Shown here piece by piece: positions 13,184 to 24,555 of a stretch of DNA of 64,000 nt; position 1 is the first letter of the stretch, and each line of letters begins with the position of its first letter. This stretch comes from Albifimbria verrucaria. Taxonomy: Eukaryota; Ascomycota; Sordariomycetes; Hypocreales; Stachybotryaceae. A program made the translations under genes and the position numbers. The DNA is taken from contig JAHREC010000045.1 of the NCBI GenBank assembly GCA_020081605.1, forward strand, positions 1,302,001-1,366,000, written 5' to 3'. The notes under the pieces are model-generated. The model saw only the letters and a list, made by a program, of their open reading frames with translations, was not told where the DNA came from and searched no databases.

Positions 13184-14847
13184 GCTTGCCAGTCGTCGTC
13201 GTCGTCGTTGTAGGGAAGGACGCTGCTGAGACAGAACGTGGAAAAGCTCTCACAACAGGACGGCTGTGGGGGTGGTCGAGTATTTTGGAACAGGGGATCG
13301 CACGGTTGGGGCTGGGCAACCACTGAGTCTGATCCCTTGCATGCGAACCAACAACTGAAGCTTCTAGCTTGGGGGTTGGCACGCTGGGCGAATCATGTGT
13401 TCCCAAACGAGCTTGGAGTGTTACCCTGCAACCCAGCCTGGTGATCACACTATTGGGCTACGCTTACTTCGTACCGCAGCATTCGTGGAGAGTGGGCCGA
13501 GGGCGAGCGCGAACGAGCCAGACCAACTGAGTATTCTGTTCGCTAGATGCAGGCCGCCTCAGATCGGTTCATCTTTCCGGGCCGTTCATCCGTAGTTCTG
13601 AAACTGGATAGAAACGTTACCTGGGGCGACGGTTGTCGCCTAACCCTCCGGCGGGTTTCTGGAAAGTAAATGTTCAACCCCCACGCATAGTACGAGCCGC
13701 CACAAGAACCGTGCCCTCCACGCCCAGGGTGTATACGATACCTGCCTGCATCCCGTGTGGATCTACTACAGCCTTCAAATTGTAAGAAGCTTCTGTACCT
13801 CCACGCGACCCCGTGGTGCAGGGTTCCTGCCCCAGTGGCGATCGTCGTGTTATCCTTGTCCTCGCGTTGCAGAAGGATTGTTGAGAGTATGGAGGTCGGG
13901 AGATAGCCTTCCAGCGTTTTTCTAACCGCAATAGTTATCTGCAGCAGCCCAGTGTGATCCCTATGGAGGAGTACAGGGGTTGTGAGCGGTTCGCTTATGG
14001 GTGGCAATGCATGATGAGACGCATTATGCAGTAGGACTTGCAATGATTGAACAACGCACGCAGCTTCGTTATCTTCAGCTAACGGCAGCAGGCGGCTAAG
14101 CAAAGGAGATCTTGAGGGATGCGGTACTTGAATCTTGGATAAGATCCTTACGTATAACGGGTGTGTCGTATTGCTTAAGCCTCGTTGATTTAGTACCCTT
14201 GTCTGGTATCTGCAATGTGTCCTTCACATCACCAGCACGTCGTGATTGGAAGGCTCGGCGACAACTCAGCCAGGTTGCTCCCAAAGGATCACGCCACAAT
14301 ATCAGACGTCAATCATGTTTCTGTGAAAAAACGTAAGACGAGCAATGAAGCATGAGACTATCAGCACAAAGGGACATTTCATCCTACGTGGAGCATTTGC
14401 TGAATAGCCGCTAACCGGATAACCTGGGGTCGGCACGGACCGGTCCACAACCCACTGCTATATCTCCTAGTCATTGCATGCATGTATTTATTATTTCCGA
14501 GCCGTTTTCCGAATAAAGTACGTGGTATCACCTCTGTCTCCATTGTGGATGCAGGTGGTGACAGGCAGGTCAAGGTTTCCCCAGAGGTGGATCTGCCTAC
14601 TTTCTGGGCAATTTAGTGTCTTATTTAATTGCATTAATATTATCATTAATAGTGACGAGCCACTAGCTGGTTACCTGCTCACTACCGCAACACATCTCAA
14701 AGTATCGTAGCTTGTGCCTGACCTGCCGCACATATAATAATCTATCTGATAACTCGCCCAACTGCTATGTCCTATAGCAGCACCCGTTAACAGTAGTTAG
14801 GCCTAGTTTAGAAACGTTAACAGCAGAAAATAAAGGGTTCGTCATAG
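13184..14847. other. Intergenic region upstream of MFS gene
   Basis: A 1.66 kb spacer between the transporter start and the regulator's 3' end. It should contain the transporter promoter. The stretch 13543-14103 on the minus strand stays open for 186 codons, but its product shows no recognisable domain and is probably chance. Confidence 0.4.
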
Positions 14848-16032
14848 TCAAAGATTTATATTTATGCCAAAATCTTCCTTCAGTTTATCAAAAACCAATT
14901 GAATCATAGCCATACGGCTCCTCTGATCCTCGATTATCAACATGTGTGTTTGCAAAGGTAGGGCTGGCGAACCTTCAGGTGCGCCATCAAATCCGAGCAC
15001 TTCCAGCTTCTTCTGAATTCGGTGAAGATAGTGCACACCGGTGTGCAAAAGCATCTGGAGCCGGAATTGTGGAGGTGGTGATAGTTTCACTCCAGCGATG
15101 GAAAAAGGAGGGGCTCTGCTGGAGGTTTGCTTCCATCGTCGCCCGTCCCATTTTCTTCCATCATCTCGCTATCTCCTTGTTGGAGGCAGTGGTGAATCGA
15201 CGAGTAAAGCCAGTGATGCATCTCGGTCATCCGCATCGATATTGAAGTAAGCTGTAAGCAGACGGCTGTGCTGATGGTCTGGGGTTGCTGCGATCCTCTG
15301 AATCCGTGCGTAACTCTCGCGAGCCCCTGGAGGAGCTCAAGGAACTCGGAAGAACTTTCGAGCACGTGAGCAGCCTCCTGCTCAAGTTTAGTAGGATCCA
15401 AGTGTGCTTCATAACCCAGCATGCGCGCAATCTTTACTTGAAAGTGCGCAAGCTGGTGCGTGTAGTCTCGGCCAGCTGAACGCATTGCGTTTGCTTTTGA
15501 CATGGCAGAGAGGGGCTCTGGCCTGTGACGATTTCAATTTCGCGTAGAGAACCCTGGTGAATTCGTTGATTGATGCTGAGCGTGCTGGACGGAGCCGTTT
15601 CAGCTTCAGAGATGCCCAAAGGCCAAGGTAGCGCTCCGAGAGTTTCTGCTTGGTCTAAATGGACTCCTGTAGTACCCGAGAAACTGTTCACGAAGCCGTG
15701 CGGTGTCCAGGGGCCTGTCTGGTCATCCATATAGTAATCGGGTCCTTCACCTGTACCGGATTCGGTGAGTGTGGTCTGAACCCAGGTTGCATCTTCCGCC
15801 ATACTCCGACTCGGCGGGAAATGACACCCCGTATAGGCTCTGCATCAGCTGCACTTTTCTGATTCATCACACTGCCAGCCTTGGTGACTGGACGACCCGG
15901 CCTGCCGGGTTCGCTATAGTTACAGTGAACTTTGGCTGTGCGGCAACGGGTGCACTGCTGCCCGCGACCATCTGTTTTACACTGCATCTTCATTTTGTGG
16001 CAGCGATCACACGCGGACCTTTTCGCACTCAT
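14848..16032 (-). CDS. Zn2Cys6 transcription factor, AflR-like cluster regulator
   Basis: Likely pathway-specific activator. The N-terminus carries a binuclear zinc cluster, C-x2-C-x6-C-x8-C-x2-C-x6-C (CDRCHKMKMQC then CTRCRTAKVHC), at about residues 8-37, followed by a basic, Pro-rich linker (EPGRPGRPVTK). The C-terminal two thirds is helical and includes Cys- and His-rich stretches seen in AflR-type regulators. The coding frame is broken three times, at 15827-15830, 15512-15515 and 15110-15113. Each site is a run of four C or G, and a fifth base rejoins the flanking frames without introns, giving about 395 residues. The gene is divergent from the ER-ACP-cAT gene, 776 bp apart, so a shared promoter is plausible. 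The target motif is not derivable here. Confidence 0.88.
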
Positions 16033-16808
16033 TATCCTCTTGATGCGACTGTCAGAAGGTTGACTTCAGATTTGCGGAGGATTGTGCACTGGTGTGTGCG
16101 AGTGATGAAACTCGGACACAACAACCTCGCGAGCACTATGCTTATTCTTTGAATGGGGATGCGAGCTCCTATATGTGAGGCTTCGACAGGCTATCGAGTT
16201 TGTTCCTTGAGTCTTTTCACCGCCCAAGGAGAAGAGCAGGGGTTGACTATAGCGCGCGATTATCCCTTATGCGGATGCAAATGTATGTTGCTGTTAAGGC
16301 CGTATTTTGGGTGCTGCTAGGCATCTACCTATGTCTGCGCTGTTTGATGGTTAACCGTTGCATACATACACGCGAGCCAGTGGATCCTCATCCTCCTCCT
16401 GGTCGAGAACCGTATGAGGTCGTAGAATTGGAAGGCTGAAGCGGGTCTTGCGCACCCTGTATTGTACAAGTAAGGACGTCTGGGTCTGATTCGTGAATCC
16501 CTCTCAAGTACTAGTACTACTGAGTACCTCCACAGTCCTTGGGCGATTTCCGGGGCCCGCTTTACATTTCTAGTTTCGCCAACTTATGATACCGAGTTCC
16601 ACTTATAGCCAGATCCAGGCAGGGATCACAACCCCAGCCGCTTGACCAACATCTCAACGGTCATGTCAGAAGCATTCATCGCCGGTCATTCATGTGCTTG
16701 GAAGTATATATTATATGAAGCTCTTGTCCCCAAACTTGATGTTTTGTCAAGGCCACCATACTATCTTCTTTCTAGCCCAAGGACTGTTGGTCCGAATAAC
16801 ACCTACTA
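16033..16808. promoter_or_regulatory. Divergent promoter region, regulator / ER-ACP-cAT gene
   Basis: 776 bp between two divergent starts. It contains one short plus-strand open frame (16200-16439) with a hydrophobic stretch that I do not support as a gene. It is the natural place for binding sites of the neighbouring Zn2Cys6 regulator, though no clear TCG-N5-CGA palindrome was found by eye. Confidence 0.4.
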
Positions 16809-19800
16809 TCATGTCACATCCCTCTGAAAACACCTCGGGGAACCGCGAACCTTCCACGATTTCGAAGGATTCAGTGCTCGCAAAACAAGTGCGAGGACTC
16901 GCGAACAATGCGTCTATAACGCCTCTAGGCTCTGCATTATCCCCTTTCACGACCCTCACCGCCCACTCAAGATGATCATTGCCAGATCTGGAGACCTCAG
17001 TACCTTGTCATTCGTTGACGATGAATCTGCCAAAGCTGCCCTAGAGTCAGACGAGGTTCAGATCAAAGCCTTCGCGTACGCATTGGGCCATCCCGACATT
17101 GATGGACCATTTGGGACTAGCAACGCTTCCCCTGTACTGTGGAGTGTGCTGGTGTCATTACAGCAGTGGGATCAAGCCTAGAGCACGTATTCCAGGTAGG
17201 AGACCGGGTATGCGCATGGAATACCAGTGTCCCTTTGGCCAGCCTGACCCGCGCCAAAGGTTCTGTGGTGCAAAAGATCCCCAAGTCGTGGTCTTTTCCA
17301 ATGGGTGCAGCTTTTCCGCACAATGCCTCAGTTGCTTACTATGGCCTGATCGATTGTGCCCAAGTTGAGCCTGGGCAATTGGTGTTAGTTAACGGTGTTA
17401 GCGGTTCTCTTGGCCAAACTGTCGCTCTGGTAGCGAGTCACTTGGGACTCCAGGTCCTTGCCACAGTCAAGAATGAAGCCGAGAAAAGGGCGGTTTTGTC
17501 ACTCAAAGGCCCCAAATTTGCCCAAATTTTCTATTCTGACGATTTCACATTATCAAAGTCATTACTAGCCTTCACGAGAGGCGTTGGAGTGGATGTGGTG
17601 TTTAATACATCATCTGCTCCTCTCCCAGAAGACCTGTTGAAGGCTGTCGTCCCATTTGGTACTGTTATTGAGATATCTGGTCGCCGCAGCTGGTTTTCTG
17701 CAACCCTGGATAACTCTACCAAATACGTGTCATTCAACGCTACAAAACTGCTTCGATATCGTCCTTCTCTTGCAGGCAATGCTTTAAAAGCTTTGATAAA
17801 TCAGTTCCCAGACGAGCATGCTCACAGCTTGTTCTCTGTAGTAACAACACCTATTACTGATAATGGAACAACAATACAGGCTGTGATGAATCAAGCTAAT
17901 ACCGATAAAATTGTACTACTGGCAGGCATTGATGCAGTGGTTAGCGTGAATAACAACATCTCGACTTCAAATGGTCCTGCTGGGATAGAACCTTTGGTTC
18001 GGTTTGTTGCTGGTCTCAACATACCACAAGATCAAAAGGATACCATACTTACGATGGCCTCGCAACTATTTGCTACAAGAGCTGTAACAACTCTATCGCA
18101 AGCAATTGGGACCACTCATCCATTCCAAGCAAGCGGTGCCACGCTGCCTTTGCATAAAAGTGAAGCAACTTTAGCGCAACGCTTAGCCAACGTTTCAAAC
18201 CTCTCTCAGGCATGCCAGATTATAGTCGAAGAACAGATTGAGAAGTTGGCGTCCCTCCTGGACCTCACAGTGGATGAAATCAATCCCCGCAAAAGTCTTA
18301 TTGATCTTGGTTTGGATGAGGCGACAGTGGTTGAGCTCAAAGACTGGCTAAGAAGTGCATTTGGCGCTGACATTAGCACACCAGATATCACTGGAGCTAC
18401 AGATCTTGAATCGTTAGCCGCTTTGGTTACACAAAGATCCAGATTTATCCCCAGAGAGTCTGGTGATATATCAAAGGGGTCAACGGAAGGGCGAAGGCCA
18501 GTGAGACTAAAGCCAATGGAAATACCGCGTCCGATAGGGCTGTAAATGGATCAGCCTCTCCAAATCAAGCTGGAAAGAGAGAATCTCTCTTCGTTCCCAA
18601 TCAGTTGCCTAAACTCCCTCTGCCTGACATCAATGCACTATGCAGTGCATTTTTAACTGGTGCCAAAGTATTCGCAACGCCTGAAGAGTACAACAACACT
18701 GTTCGTGCCATTGAAGATTTCAAACGGCCAGGAAGTGCAGGAAGACGCCTCTATGACCGTGCGGCAGCTAGAGCTGCAGATCCTGCCATTGAGAATTGGG
18801 CGTGGGAACCAACACTTCGACGTAATTTTCTTGACCGAAGAGTCTCACTTACCCCTGTTCCAGCTTCTGGTTTGGCCATCCATTCAGTAAAAGACAACAC
18901 TCACAAGCAGAGCGGGCTAGTCTTCTCGCATACGCAGCCAACATGTTCAGACTGGACTTGGAGGCAGGCCGCGTCAAGCCTGTGATGCTAAATGAGCGTG
19001 AGCTGACAACTGCATGCTACCCTGGATGTTCAATTCTGTACGCATTCCCGGTTCTGAAACCGATGAGATGAGAAGATATCCTAACAACGATTACTTTGTC
19101 GTTTTTGGAGAGGCCATGCATTCAAGCTTGATCTTTTTGTTGAGAATCGACCAGTTACCTACCAGGAATTGTTCAATGCTATCAAATCAGTATTGAGCCA
19201 GCCACCGCCACAGCGATCGTTTGTTACCATCTTCACTTCAGACAATCGAAGTCGATGGGCTGAGACAAGACAAAAGCTCCAACAACTGAGTCCTCAAAAC
19301 GCTGCAAGCATAGAGGCCATTGAAGCTGCAGCCTTTACTATTTCTTTGGATGAAGCTGCTCCTGAGACCTCAGCCGAGCGTGGACGCCAGTTCCACTGTG
19401 GAGGGATACTGATGCAGCGAACCGTTGGAACGACAAGTCTATCCAGTTCATTGTATGTAGCAATGGTTATTCGGGCACTGTAGGTGACCATACCATGTTG
19501 GATGCTATGACATTGAGCGAACTGAACGATGCTATTGCAGTTGCAATAGATAGCGACATTCAGCTGGATAGCCCGGGTACCTTGCCGACAGCTAATACCA
19601 TTACGACTGTACACCTGCCACTGGAAACAGACGAAACACTGGATGCAAATATTGACAAGGCGCGAGCTCAGTACTTTAATTTCGTCAAGGATGCCGAGCA
19701 CATCTATTTTCTTTTCAAAGGCTACGGCTCCAGGGCTCTTCGAGCCAAGAAGATGTCTCCTAACAGCGTATTTCAAATGGTCGTCCAGCTCGCCGCTCGA

Positions 19801-20376
19801 TGGTTGTATGGAGAATCCCCCATGCTGGGAGACTGTCAACCAAGCTCACTACCACCTCGGCCGGGTTGATATTATACAAATCGTCAACCCCCAAGTCGCT
19901 GCATTCTTAGATGCTGCAAGTGATTCATCTATAAGCATGTCTGAGCGACGCAACCTCCTAATTAATGCCACTCGTGCACACGTGGCGTGCATCAATAAGT
20001 CCCGAAGGAACCTAGGGTGGGAGCGAAATTTCTCTGCAATACGTGCTCTAATGGAAGAAAACGATCCACTGCCAGCGTTGTTCGATGACCCGGTTTACAA
20101 GAGGGTAAGACCAAGAGTGATGATTAGCAATTGCTTCGAAACTGGCATGACGGAGAAAGGCTGTATGTGGAGAGATATTGATTCCGTATGGATGCATTAT
20201 GAAGTACATGATGATGAGTAAGTGCTAACCAAATCTCTCTTCATATTTTGTCGCTAACATGTTGATACAGTGTTTATTTTTCGATCGTAACGAGAGAAAG
20301 CGGCCGTGCGACGAAGTTCTGCCAGCTTTTGCAGGATGCTGCTGAGCTTGTTCGACAGATCGTCTTCACAGACTAG
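16809..20376 (+). CDS. PKS-derived protein: enoyl reductase - defective ACP - carnitine acyltransferase
   Basis: Looks like the C-terminal part of a highly reducing PKS with a fused choline/carnitine O-acyltransferase (cAT), starting just before the ER. Domains: medium-chain reductase-type ER (HRPLKMIIARSGD start, cofactor loop VNGVSGSLGQTVALVAS) encoded to about 17,930; a linker too short for a ketoreductase; an ACP-like domain where the usual D-S-L is D-E-A (LGLDEATVVEL), so the phosphopantetheine Ser is missing; then the cAT from LPKLPLPDINALC with QAERASLLAYAA, RIPGSETDE and the catalytic-His region GDHTMLDAMT, ending after a final intron (20218-20270). No KS, AT, DH, MT or KR is found upstream. 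Frame breaks at 16837-16840, 17129-17132 and 18476-18479 are four-base G/C runs that need five; several more lie in the cAT part (about 18,850-19,480 and 19,860). PKS-cAT fusions are known in fungi (such as Trichoderma virens Tv6-931), but those I know of are full length. The Met at 16809 is the best start. It could be a relic. Confidence 0.8.
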
Positions 20377-20697
20377 ATTTTAGAGATTCGCTACTAGATA
20401 CTAAATCTATGTAATTGTTTATGGTTTCTGGTTAAATTTCTGAGCCATAACCTCAGCCATTTGTAGACAAGTTTGGTAGTTATGAGCACAGAGTGGAACC
20501 ATCCCAGATCAAGCTGTAGGCGTATTCTTGCTTCCCATTGTGATACTTTTGGGTCTTAACACTGGTGTATTCAACTAAAGATACCTCGTTATCCAACCCA
20601 GCCAGTCATGTTGACATGGCCTTGTCTTTACACACGTCTACTAAGTCGAAAGACGCTATATACTGACATGGGGCTGCTATAAAATGTTAAAACGTTG
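20377..20697. other. Convergent 3' spacer
   Basis: AT-rich 321 bp between two convergent gene ends. Nothing else is seen. Confidence 0.5.
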
Positions 20698-21507
20698 TCA
20701 GCTCTGCAGCTTGCCGTTCCTCAAAGTTGAATCCAGCAGCATTCTAATGAAATAGATGAACCGGAATTGAAAATGGAAAGAGTCTATTGTTTGTTCGTAT
20801 AACTCATGGCCACCTTCAATGAAGCAGTGGTCACAACGTGTTATCCACTCCCTCCAAATTTTGTTCGCTTCTGATCATGTTCATGAAATAGCTAACTGTA
20901 AACCTCAAATTATACTTACGAGTAGTGGAATTACTATATGGGTCGGAGGAGACGTTAAAATAAGCTCCAAGTATCACTCGCGTATCTGAAGCTGGCTCAG
21001 CAGCAGAATGTCCAACTAAAGACGAGAATGAGGAAGAAGTGAAATGATTTGGATCCACATCAAGCGGGGCTTTGGAGAAGGTTTCTTCATGTAGAGCTAC
21101 TTTATTCATGGGTACCCTAGCAACATATACCACATTACTGATTTGTAAGACTGCTCTGTCTTCGCTCGGGCAATTCTACATGAGTATGGGAAGTGCCCAA
21201 CACCAAGATCTCGGTGACATTGAATGCTGAGTGCGTTACACTACGAAGATACCTGCTGTCCTGTTCCACCAGCTGCTAAGGCCTGAATACAACACTTGCC
21301 AAAGATATCCTGCGAGATATGCGAGTAGCAAACCCAGTTATGGCTGGCCATCGTACTACATGTGGTGAATGCCATGTCTAATGGGGCTTGTATAGGGTCT
21401 ACTACTTGGGAAAAGTCCCAGAAATCCCCTGAGGGTCCTTGATAGATAAGATATGAGAACTGGGATACAGGGCCCATACGGCGTATGCATGACTTGAACT
21501 GCGCCAT
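20698..21507 (-). CDS. Unrecognised 227-residue protein, three exons
   Basis: I do not recognise this family. Three exons, 21507-21253, 21175-20920 and 20870-20698, join with consensus-like donors (GTATCT, GTAAGT) and AG acceptors and keep one frame to a stop, total 684 nt. That is the main support for it being a gene. The product has no obvious signal peptide or membrane segment in its N-terminal half. It is fairly rich in Cys (SCIRR, FTTCST, GKCCIQ, NCPSED, RCDHC) and has a Ser-rich middle and an aromatic C-terminal stretch (FHFQFRFIYFIRM). It lies in the polyketide block between the ER-cAT protein and the methyltransferase, on the same strand as the latter, so it may be a cluster enzyme of unknown type. 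Confidence 0.55.
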
Positions 21508-22250
21508 GTTGCTTTCTCATTAGCAATTTGCTGAAGGCAGGGAAAGGCACAAAAGGACTTCAAAATTATCGGCTAGACATAAATATTTCCCAATTTGTCC
21601 TTCTCAGGCTAATCGATTAATGATTCCTGATTCAATATAATGTCAAGTGGCCAAAACACTGGCATAAACGTCATATTCGAAGCGCCTCCCCAAGCGAATA
21701 AAGGATTGTATTACAAAGGAGATGGAATAAAAACTACCCGAAGGAAAACTATATGGATAATATCTATTAGTAAAAAAAGCTCATGACAGAAAGTTTGAAC
21801 TCGGATTGACAGCGCGAACAGATGAGCCCTTTACTCGCGCAAGAAGCGAATTGGCTATCATATGAGTCTGTACAATATAATTTAGTCCTGTTTTAAAAGC
21901 CAGTAATGCACAATGGATGGAAATCCGACCACTTAAGAAGATTCACCGGGGTAATTCTCTAGATTCCTGTAAGTAACCATGATGTTGGAGCTGAAGGTTA
22001 CGCCTGTCACGTCGCACAGTGCGTATCCTCTTCTGCCACCTGAGTCAACTAAATTGCATGGCTCGGAGTATTATTTTGTTGGATCGGCGCATTATCCACT
22101 TCAGAGTTATCAGTGTACCGGGATTTCACTCAGTAGGAACGGTATTTAGGTGGCTGGTATTCTTCCAAGTTACGTGTAGCAAGTGAGTCTGTCAAAAAGC
22201 CTGTTTCCGAAACCCTTGCCTGAGTATATAATGGCCTCCATTCACATCAT
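21508..22250. other. AT-rich intergenic region
   Basis: 743 bp upstream of the unrecognised gene and downstream of the methyltransferase. No coding signal or repeat is seen. Confidence 0.45.
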
Positions 22251-23658
22251 TTAGCTCTGAGCATCAAAGACGACTTCCATTATGCCGGTATAAGGACCAA
22301 AATCACCTTTGGTGTTGAACCTCCGCTGGCTTACGATACTGAAGCGTTCATCAGCCTGCTTCAATACATTTATCCATTCTCCCTTCTCGCGTTCTCGGCC
22401 TCTGGCCTTGGCGAGCATCAACATGTCGAAAGCTCTACAAAACGATCAGTCATAAGCATGGATCTAGGGAGAGAAGGATATCTCACCTAACAGTCCTCTC
22501 ATCGAGTAGAGACATCTCACCAGGGGCGGAGCACCACTATCGATAATGACGAAGCGTGCGCCAGGCTTCAGAGCAGGGACCTGGTTCTTGAAAATTTGGA
22601 CAACATAATGATCAGGCCAGTTGTGGAGGCACTGCTTGATTAAATACACATCGGCGGAAACGGTTTGGGGTGTGAAGAAGCTGTAAGGCATGAAAGACAC
22701 GCGGCCACTTGTACGCAGATCCTCCGGTATCAACTCCTCGGCACCCACGAGCTGCTTGGGGAGATCTTGTACTATCACGCGAACAGTCGGGTTCTGCGTA
22801 GCAATATGGATAGCATCAGTACCCCGAGACCCGCCCAGGTCAATAACGAGACCTGAAGTCAACGACGACCAGTCAAATGCACCGCTAAGAGTCAAATGGG
22901 ACGCAATAACTGCTGGGCGGCTTGAGAAGCTTGCAAACGACGTCTGTGCCAATGCAAAACGGCGAGAAAATTCTGCGTTTGTTTCCATGTAGTCATATGA
23001 AGACAGTTCAGTACCATGGGAGAGTTGGAAGCCCGTCTGGTTAGGTTCTTGACCGTCCTTGAACTTCTCAAATGCAGGAACAACATATGTGTTAGACACA
23101 AAGGCATCCTCTCCTAGGAGCCAGAGGCCTTCGCGCAATAGTGGCTGCTCAGCAAGCAGACGTGATGCCAAGCTGTGTCCTACATAACCTGGCCGCGGCT
23201 CGGAGAACAGTCGGTGGAAGACCATGGCATATCGGATGATGCGGCGCATGTCTATCTCATGAACCTCGCACTGCTTCGCGAGTTCTGTGTAGGAAACTTC
23301 TCCCCGACTGGTATTTTGGCCGCAATGTTCCATTTGGAAATAGCGTGTAGAGCGGCACCGCTTTCCTACACAGGTGAGGTTAACTGAGAAGCACGAACGG
23401 GAGTACAGTAACGATTCAGCAACGTACAATGGGCCTCAGGAATGCCATCGGTCCCTGGAGCAGATCGGCGAGCTCTAAGGAAGCCTCGATGATGTTGATG
23501 CGAGCAGACTCTACATCATCAGAGGAGATACCAAAGTTCACGGGGCCATCGCTGTCAAAAGAGGGAGTGGGAAGGTTATTCTCCTGCAAATAAGAGTCGA
23601 CAGTCTTAGTACTGTTAATTATGGCTTCTGCCAATTGAATCAGCCTCGACGAAGCCAT
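22251..23658 (-). CDS. SAM-dependent O-methyltransferase, plant-type (AflP/OmtA-like)
   Basis: Class I O-methyltransferase that probably methylates a phenolic hydroxyl of the pathway product. Exons are 23658-23428, 23365-22487 and 22434-22251. The start MASSRLIQLAEAI matches the usual N-terminus of fungal members. An N-terminal dimerisation and winged-helix region (SYTELAKQ) precedes the SAM-binding loop VIDLGGSRGTDAI, then DLPKQL, SFFTPQTVSADVYLIKQCLHNW with the conserved acid/His region, and VIIDSGAPP. The third exon supplies the terminal helix. Two breaks, at the C run 23302-23305 and the G run 22523-22526, each need one more base to keep the conserved frame. Length is about 430 residues, normal for the family. 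The substrate cannot be read from sequence. Confidence 0.92.
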
Positions 23659-24555
23659 CTTTTCACAGGATGTTGTATCAGTTCTCCTCTCTTTCATCCA
23701 ACCAAGGTAAGAATCACGATTCAAGAGACCAACTTAGTCTTGAATCCAAAAAGTTATACACATTGATTGATGGGAGGATATTCTCATCTACTTAAGGTAT
23801 CTACTGATCCATCAATTCCCATATTTCTGAGCTTTGTGGATTCTCTCAGCATAGCAAATATCCCATAGGATGTTAAGAGATGTGTTCTCATGGAGCGAAC
23901 ATCCAGCATCAGAGTCGAATCTGCAGACTATCACACTGTGTGACCCCTGACGCGACCCTTGAGGATGACCCTGTGCCCCACCCATCGCGACAAGGAATTC
24001 CAAAACCCACCGGCATTGCAGAGAATTCCACCGGCGTTACAATGCATACTGACCACCTCAGGGTCCGCTATCATGGCTGCAGCAATGTACCCGGGCGTAT
24101 TGGTACTTGTCTCTCTCCTTGCTAATTCCGAACCATCTCGGCAACGGCAAGTTCCCGTGGACCCTTGAACCATGCATCCCTGGATACGAATGCCGGTCTC
24201 TTAGCAAACTTGCCATAAGGCCTATTCGGGGTTCCAACGACCCCTCCTCCGGGGGTTTCTTTCACAGCCGCGTTCGAACGTTCGGATGGACGGGAGTTCT
24301 TGCAGGATGCATCTCATACACCTTATCTGTGATCTGAGAGTCAACTTGCATGGTTGCATTCGCCTCATTTCATGCACGCGTGTTGCAGAGAAAGGCAGTG
24401 TTGCCTGACTCCATTTTCAGGCGCTGGCTTCGCCGTGTTTGTAGTCTGAGTGTCGCGCAACAATCTGTTGATCAAGAGACTTTTACCTACCCCAGCCAAG
24501 TCAATTATATAAAGTTTTAAATTCTAGTTACGTTTGAGATAAACAATTCCAAATT
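23659..24555. promoter_or_regulatory. Divergent promoter region, O-methyltransferase / prenyltransferase
   Basis: 897 bp between divergent starts. It holds a short imperfect duplication near 24000-24045 (CACCGGCATTGCAGAGAAT then CACCGGCGTTACAATGC) and no supported gene. Both flanking genes probably take their promoters from here. Confidence 0.4.

Noticed and set aside
13543..14103. 186-codon minus-strand open frame upstream of the transporter
   Set aside because: No domain or motif and a second long frame overlaps it; probably chance in a GC-richer stretch.
16200..16439. 79-codon plus-strand frame with a hydrophobic stretch
   Set aside because: Short, inside the divergent promoter, no family resemblance and no sign of splicing.
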